DNA of 32,220 bases from Clostridia bacterium (GTDB taxonomy: Bacteria; Bacillota; Clostridia; Oscillospirales; CAG-272), in NCBI GenBank assembly GCA_017441005.1, contig JAFSAM010000072.1, positions 1-32,220 of the forward strand. The letters run 5' to 3'. The stretch's first letter is position 1. The number at the start of each line of letters is the position of its first letter. The position numbers were made by a program, and so were the translations under genes. The notes beneath the pieces were generated by a model. It was given only the letters and a program-made list of their open reading frames with translations, ran no database searches and was not told where the DNA came from. Below, in pieces: positions 31,019-32,220 of this stretch.

Positions 31019-32194
31019 TTAATTATATTTACTTTGTTCGATAAACGATTTTTTTGCCTCATCAACAAGCGAAGGATTTGACAGAAGGTCAAAAGCAATG
31101 CCGGCGAGAGTTTTGGCGGAGTCCTGCATGCATTTTACTGCGGCATCCGTTTTGCCCGCTTTTATCCATTCCTTTGAGTGCGTGGGAGCTGTGCAGAAGG
31201 GGAGCTTGACAAGGATAGAGGGAACGACCGTGCTTACGTTACCAAAGTCGGTGGAGCCGCCGGCAGGGATGACCTCTCTGTTGATCTTTTCGATGTCAAG
31301 CAATTCAAAGTTATCGTATGAAAGCTGTCTCAATACCTCGTTTGGCATCTGACAGAGATATACGGGGTTCTTTTTGATCTTGATCTTGGTCTCGCACATG
31401 AGACAAGCGCCTTTAAGAATGTTGCGCAATCTCTTTTCAAGGTCGGGCAGAGCCGAGCTCTCTCTGGAACGAACGCAGATCGTAGCCTTTGCCTTAGGAT
31501 GAACAGCGTTGGTGGGACCCGTTCCCTCGTCGATCGAATAGTGCATTCTCACGTTGTCCTTCGTGTGCTCACGCATAAACTCTATTCCGTTGAATGCAAG
31601 AATGAGGGTGTCAAGCGCGCTTCTGCCTATGTGCGGATATGAAGCGGCGTGCGAGCTTTTGCCTATGACCTCTACTTTAAAAGTAAAGAGACCGTATGAG
31701 GGACCGCTTATGGAAGCGGTATCCTGTGTTGCGTGGCTGGCTAACGCAATGTCGAGCTCCTTGAAGCAACCCTTTTCCATCATTATGATCTTTCCGCCGA
31801 AGGTCTCCTCGGCAGGTGTGCCGTATACGGTAAGGGTGCAGTTTATGTTATTTTCGGTAATGTAGGGGATGAGTGCATCGACAGCCGAAATGATGGCGGG
31901 AGTCTGCATGTGGTGTCCGCAAGCGTGCTTGAAATCGCGCAGAGCATCGTATTCGCCGATAAATCCTATATTGGGACCGCCTTCACCGAATTTTTTTGTT
32001 GCCCTAAATGCGGTAGGAAGGTCGGCGATGCCCCTTTCGACTTCGAAGTTCATATCGGTAAGAATGGACGTCAAAAGATCGGACGCGTAGACCTCGTTTC
32101 CGTCCCACTCGGGATGGTCAAAGATTTTGAAAGCGGTTTTTTTGCTGACCTCGCAAGAGTCGTCAATTATCTTGAATATATCCTGTTTGTTCAT
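31019..32194 (-). CDS. M20 family amidohydrolase (AbgB/IAA-amino acid hydrolase-like)
   Basis: A 391-residue M20D-type metallohydrolase. Seen: GEYDALRDFKHACGHHMQ (metal-binding H94 or H95 with D83 region), PAEETFGGK (catalytic E129, E130), a dimerisation domain (about 170-290, GKSSHAASYPHIGRSA) and the late HSKEW. Relatives cleave N-acyl or aminobenzoyl amino acids and dipeptides in the cytoplasm. ATG 32194 with AAGGACGG upstream; it is first in the operon before alanine dehydrogenase, which suggests that the released amino acid is deaminated by its neighbour. The substrate is not determinable. Its promoter lies at or beyond the window edge. Confidence 0.9.
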   Translation of the reverse strand: MNKQDIFKIIDDSCEVSKKTAFKIFDHPEWDGNEVYASDLLTSILTDMNFEVERGIADLPTAFRATKKFGEGGPNIGFIGEYDALRDFKHACGHHMQTPAIISAVDALIPYITENNINCTLTVYGTPAEETFGGKIIMMEKGCFKELDIALASHATQDTASISGPSYGLFTFKVEVIGKSSHAASYPHIGRSALDTLILAFNGIEFMREHTKDNVRMHYSIDEGTGPTNAVHPKAKATICVRSRESSALPDLEKRLRNILKGACLMCETKIKIKKNPVYLCQMPNEVLRQLSYDNFELLDIEKINREVIPAGGSTDFGNVSTVVPSILVKLPFCTAPTHSKEWIKAGKTDAAVKCMQDSAKTLAGIAFDLLSNPSLVDEAKKSFIEQSKYN

Positions 32195-32220
32195 AGCTTA
32201 TACCGTCCTTATATAATAAA

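Noticed and set aside
1-32220. CRISPR arrays, prophage genes, anti-phage defence islands, tRNA or rRNA genes
   Set aside because: No regularly spaced repeats, no phage or Cas-like proteins, and no cloverleaf or rRNA-like sequence were seen on either strand.

Overview
The window reads as a chromosomal stretch of an anaerobic, low-to-moderate GC Firmicute of the class Clostridia, probably a gut-type Oscillospirales or Lachnospirales relative. This rests on strong AGGAGG-type ribosome binding sites, sigma-70-like TTGACA/TATAAT promoters, simple hairpin-plus-T terminators, and anaerobe genes (flavodiiron protein, desulfoferrodoxin, rubredoxin). The taxonomic placement is inference. I see no CRISPR array, rRNA, tRNA, prophage or intact transposase.

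Layout. 1-366 (-): 5' part of a barstar-like gene behind a 19-codon ORF. 661-3246 (+): a Tet(M)-like ribosomal GTPase fused to a C-terminal YacP/Rae1-type NYN ribonuclease domain, the most unusual protein here. 3327-4637 (-): NhaC-family antiporter. 4907-6028 (+): Ldh_2-type malate/lactate dehydrogenase. 6093-6659 (-): small lipoprotein. 6976-10761 (+): operon of a PHP phosphoesterase, an unrecognised protein and PepF-type oligoendopeptidase, ending in a terminator whose loop carries a 42-bp palindrome resembling insertion-sequence ends. 10848-17143 (-): complete phosphate operon pstS-pstC-pstA-pstB-phoU-phoP-phoR, preceded by a four-repeat Pho box. Its arginine codons (CGN-rich) differ sharply from those of flanking genes (AGA-rich), suggesting separate ancestry.

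17433-20661: a Crp/Fnr regulator (-), with an odd 5' end, faces an oxygen/superoxide defence operon (+): a four-domain flavodiiron-flavin reductase-rubredoxin fusion, superoxide reductase and rubredoxin. 20747-21499 (+): ZIP metal transporter. 21682-25577 (+): DegV/FakB fatty-acid-binding protein, FakA fatty acid kinase, a MarR regulator and a HAD phosphatase, behind a consensus promoter overlapped by palindromic CAACA/TGTTG half-sites. 25646-28904: an AraC regulator (-) divergent from a TIM-barrel epimerase-like protein and a class C beta-lactamase-like serine hydrolase (+), with three direct repeats between them. 28963-32194 (-): M20 amidohydrolase, alanine dehydrogenase and YitT membrane protein.

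The best candidates for undescribed biology are the GTPase-NYN fusion, the FakB-FakA-MarR-HAD operon with its operator, and the AraC/TIM-barrel/serine hydrolase cassette. All functional statements come from reading the sequence and from memory of protein families; no database search was run.
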